NCBI GenBank assembly: GCA_031373785.1
Contig: JANMNE010000008.1
Span: forward strand, 1-12,067
Source of the DNA: JAENVT01 sp031373785
GTDB lineage: Bacteria; Actinomycetota; Acidimicrobiia; Acidimicrobiales; Ilumatobacteraceae
DNA length: 12,067 nucleotides
Direction of reading: 5' to 3'
Position numbers and translations under genes: made by a program. Below the pieces are notes generated by a model, which saw nothing but the letters and a program-made list of their open reading frames with translations, was not told the origin of the DNA and made no database searches. Below are positions 11,671-12,067 of this stretch, piece after piece. Each line of letters opens with the position of its first letter. Positions within the stretch are counted from its first letter, which is position 1.

Positions 11671-12067
11671 TCATGGGGCCCTGGCTGTAGGTGGGCTGGT
11701 GGTCATGGTGGTTCCGTCGGGGTAGGTGATGGTGAGGTTGCGTTGGGTGTCGGTGGTGAGGTTCCAGCCGCCTTCGTGGGCGAGGTGGTGGTGTTTGTTG
11801 CAGAGTGGGGTGAGGTTGTCGATGTCGGTCATTCCGTGGTTGCGGTACCAGTGGAGGTGGTGGATGTGGCAGTTGTCGTAGGTGATGGTGCAGCCGGGGA
11901 TGGCGCAGTGGCGGTACATGGCGCGTAGGGCTCGGCGTTGGGCGCGGTTGGCGATGCGTTGGGTGCGGCCGAGGTAGAGCGAGATGCCGTCGGCGGCGAC
12001 GATGATTGGGGTGATGTCGGCTTGGCAGGCCCAGCGTCGGAGGGTCTCAGCGGGGAGGTCGACGGGG
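11671..12067 (-). CDS. DUF222/13E12-type HNH endonuclease, C-terminal part (5' end outside window)
   Basis: The frame is open from the right edge to TGA at 11673-11671, giving 131 visible residues. The visible protein starts PVDLPAETLRRWACQADI and contains 'ISLYLGRTQRIANRAQRRAL', the conserved segment before the nuclease in the 13E12-repeat/DUF222 family. The HNH nuclease is complete: 'CAIPGCTITYDNCHIHHLHW', then 'NLTPLCNKHHHLAHEGGWNL', with zinc-binding cysteines and the His-Asn-His core. The family is widespread and multicopy in actinobacteria, often linked to mobile DNA; its cellular role is unclear. The coding strand is very rich in A and C (AAC, CAC, ACC codons), so the + strand reads GT-rich, unlike its neighbours. 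The 3' end lies 78 bases from the zinc-ribbon start. The N-terminal DUF222 domain is not in the window. Confidence 0.93.
   Translation of the reverse strand, partial: PVDLPAETLRRWACQADITPIIVAADGISLYLGRTQRIANRAQRRALRAMYRHCAIPGCTITYDNCHIHHLHWYRNHGMTDIDNLTPLCNKHHHLAHEGGWNLTTDTQRNLTITYPDGTTMTTSPPTARAP

Noticed and set aside
11320..11928. 202-codon plus-strand frame over the zinc ribbon and HNH genes
   Set aside because: Its Val/Gly-rich end is simply the complement of the A/C-rich HNH codons, and the HNH motif on the other strand is complete.

Overview
The window looks like chromosomal DNA from a high-GC actinobacterium, most likely of the class Acidimicrobiia (Ilumatobacter-like). That placement is inferred, not proven. 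It rests on the strong G/C third-position bias, the many GTG starts, a DUF222/13E12-type HNH endonuclease, an Mrp ATPase without the C-terminal CxxC, a Cys-rich 'CRQRAY' protein typical of actinobacteria, and several starts with a TANNNT box 6 to 8 nt upstream, as expected of leaderless mRNAs. The DNA is gene-dense: no stretch over 100 bases lacks a plausible gene, and several neighbours overlap by 3 to 29 bases.

Layout. At the left edge is the 3' tail of a probable insertion-sequence transposase (to 89), then a two-site zinc-binding protein (158-679, +) whose end overlaps the end of oligoribonuclease orn (651-1232, -). A 37-base divergent spacer separates orn from a NUDT19-like Nudix hydrolase (1270-2016, +). 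The Nudix gene shares a CTAG stop with the Fe-S carrier ATPase mrp (2013-3203, -). mrp is divergent from an ErpA/HesB A-type Fe-S carrier (3267-3599, +) across 63 bases holding two promoters and a perfect 8-base inverted repeat. A Tat-type lipoprotein with a thioredoxin-like C-terminal domain (3605-4501, -) follows.

From 4558 to 7824 on the + strand is a compact four-gene operon: RidA-type deaminase, a 51-residue membrane protein, a group II PLP decarboxylase and an 8-oxoguanine-deaminase-like amidohydrolase. Junctions are 4 nt, a 4-base overlap, and 3 nt. Next is a pair of lipoproteins: an SGNH hydrolase with a Tat-like signal (7905-8612) and a Sec-type lipoprotein with a von Willebrand A domain (8654-10024). 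A triplicated 9-base repeat lies upstream of the pair. On the - strand, a 64-residue zinc ribbon, a TauD-family dioxygenase and a DinB-family enzyme (11592 down to 10044) are linked by two ATGA overlaps. The right edge holds the C-terminal part of the DUF222/HNH endonuclease (11671 to beyond 12067, -).

How the genes work together. mrp and the A-type carrier both serve iron-sulfur cluster delivery. Orn and the Nudix enzyme are nucleotide/RNA housekeeping functions. The RidA-decarboxylase-deaminase operon is the best candidate for an undescribed pathway: a PLP enzyme, a reactive-imine scavenger, a purine-type deaminase and an uncharacterised membrane peptide. I see no defence system, CRISPR array, tRNA or rRNA. 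The two edges look mobile-element-like, and the interior looks like a stable chromosomal region.
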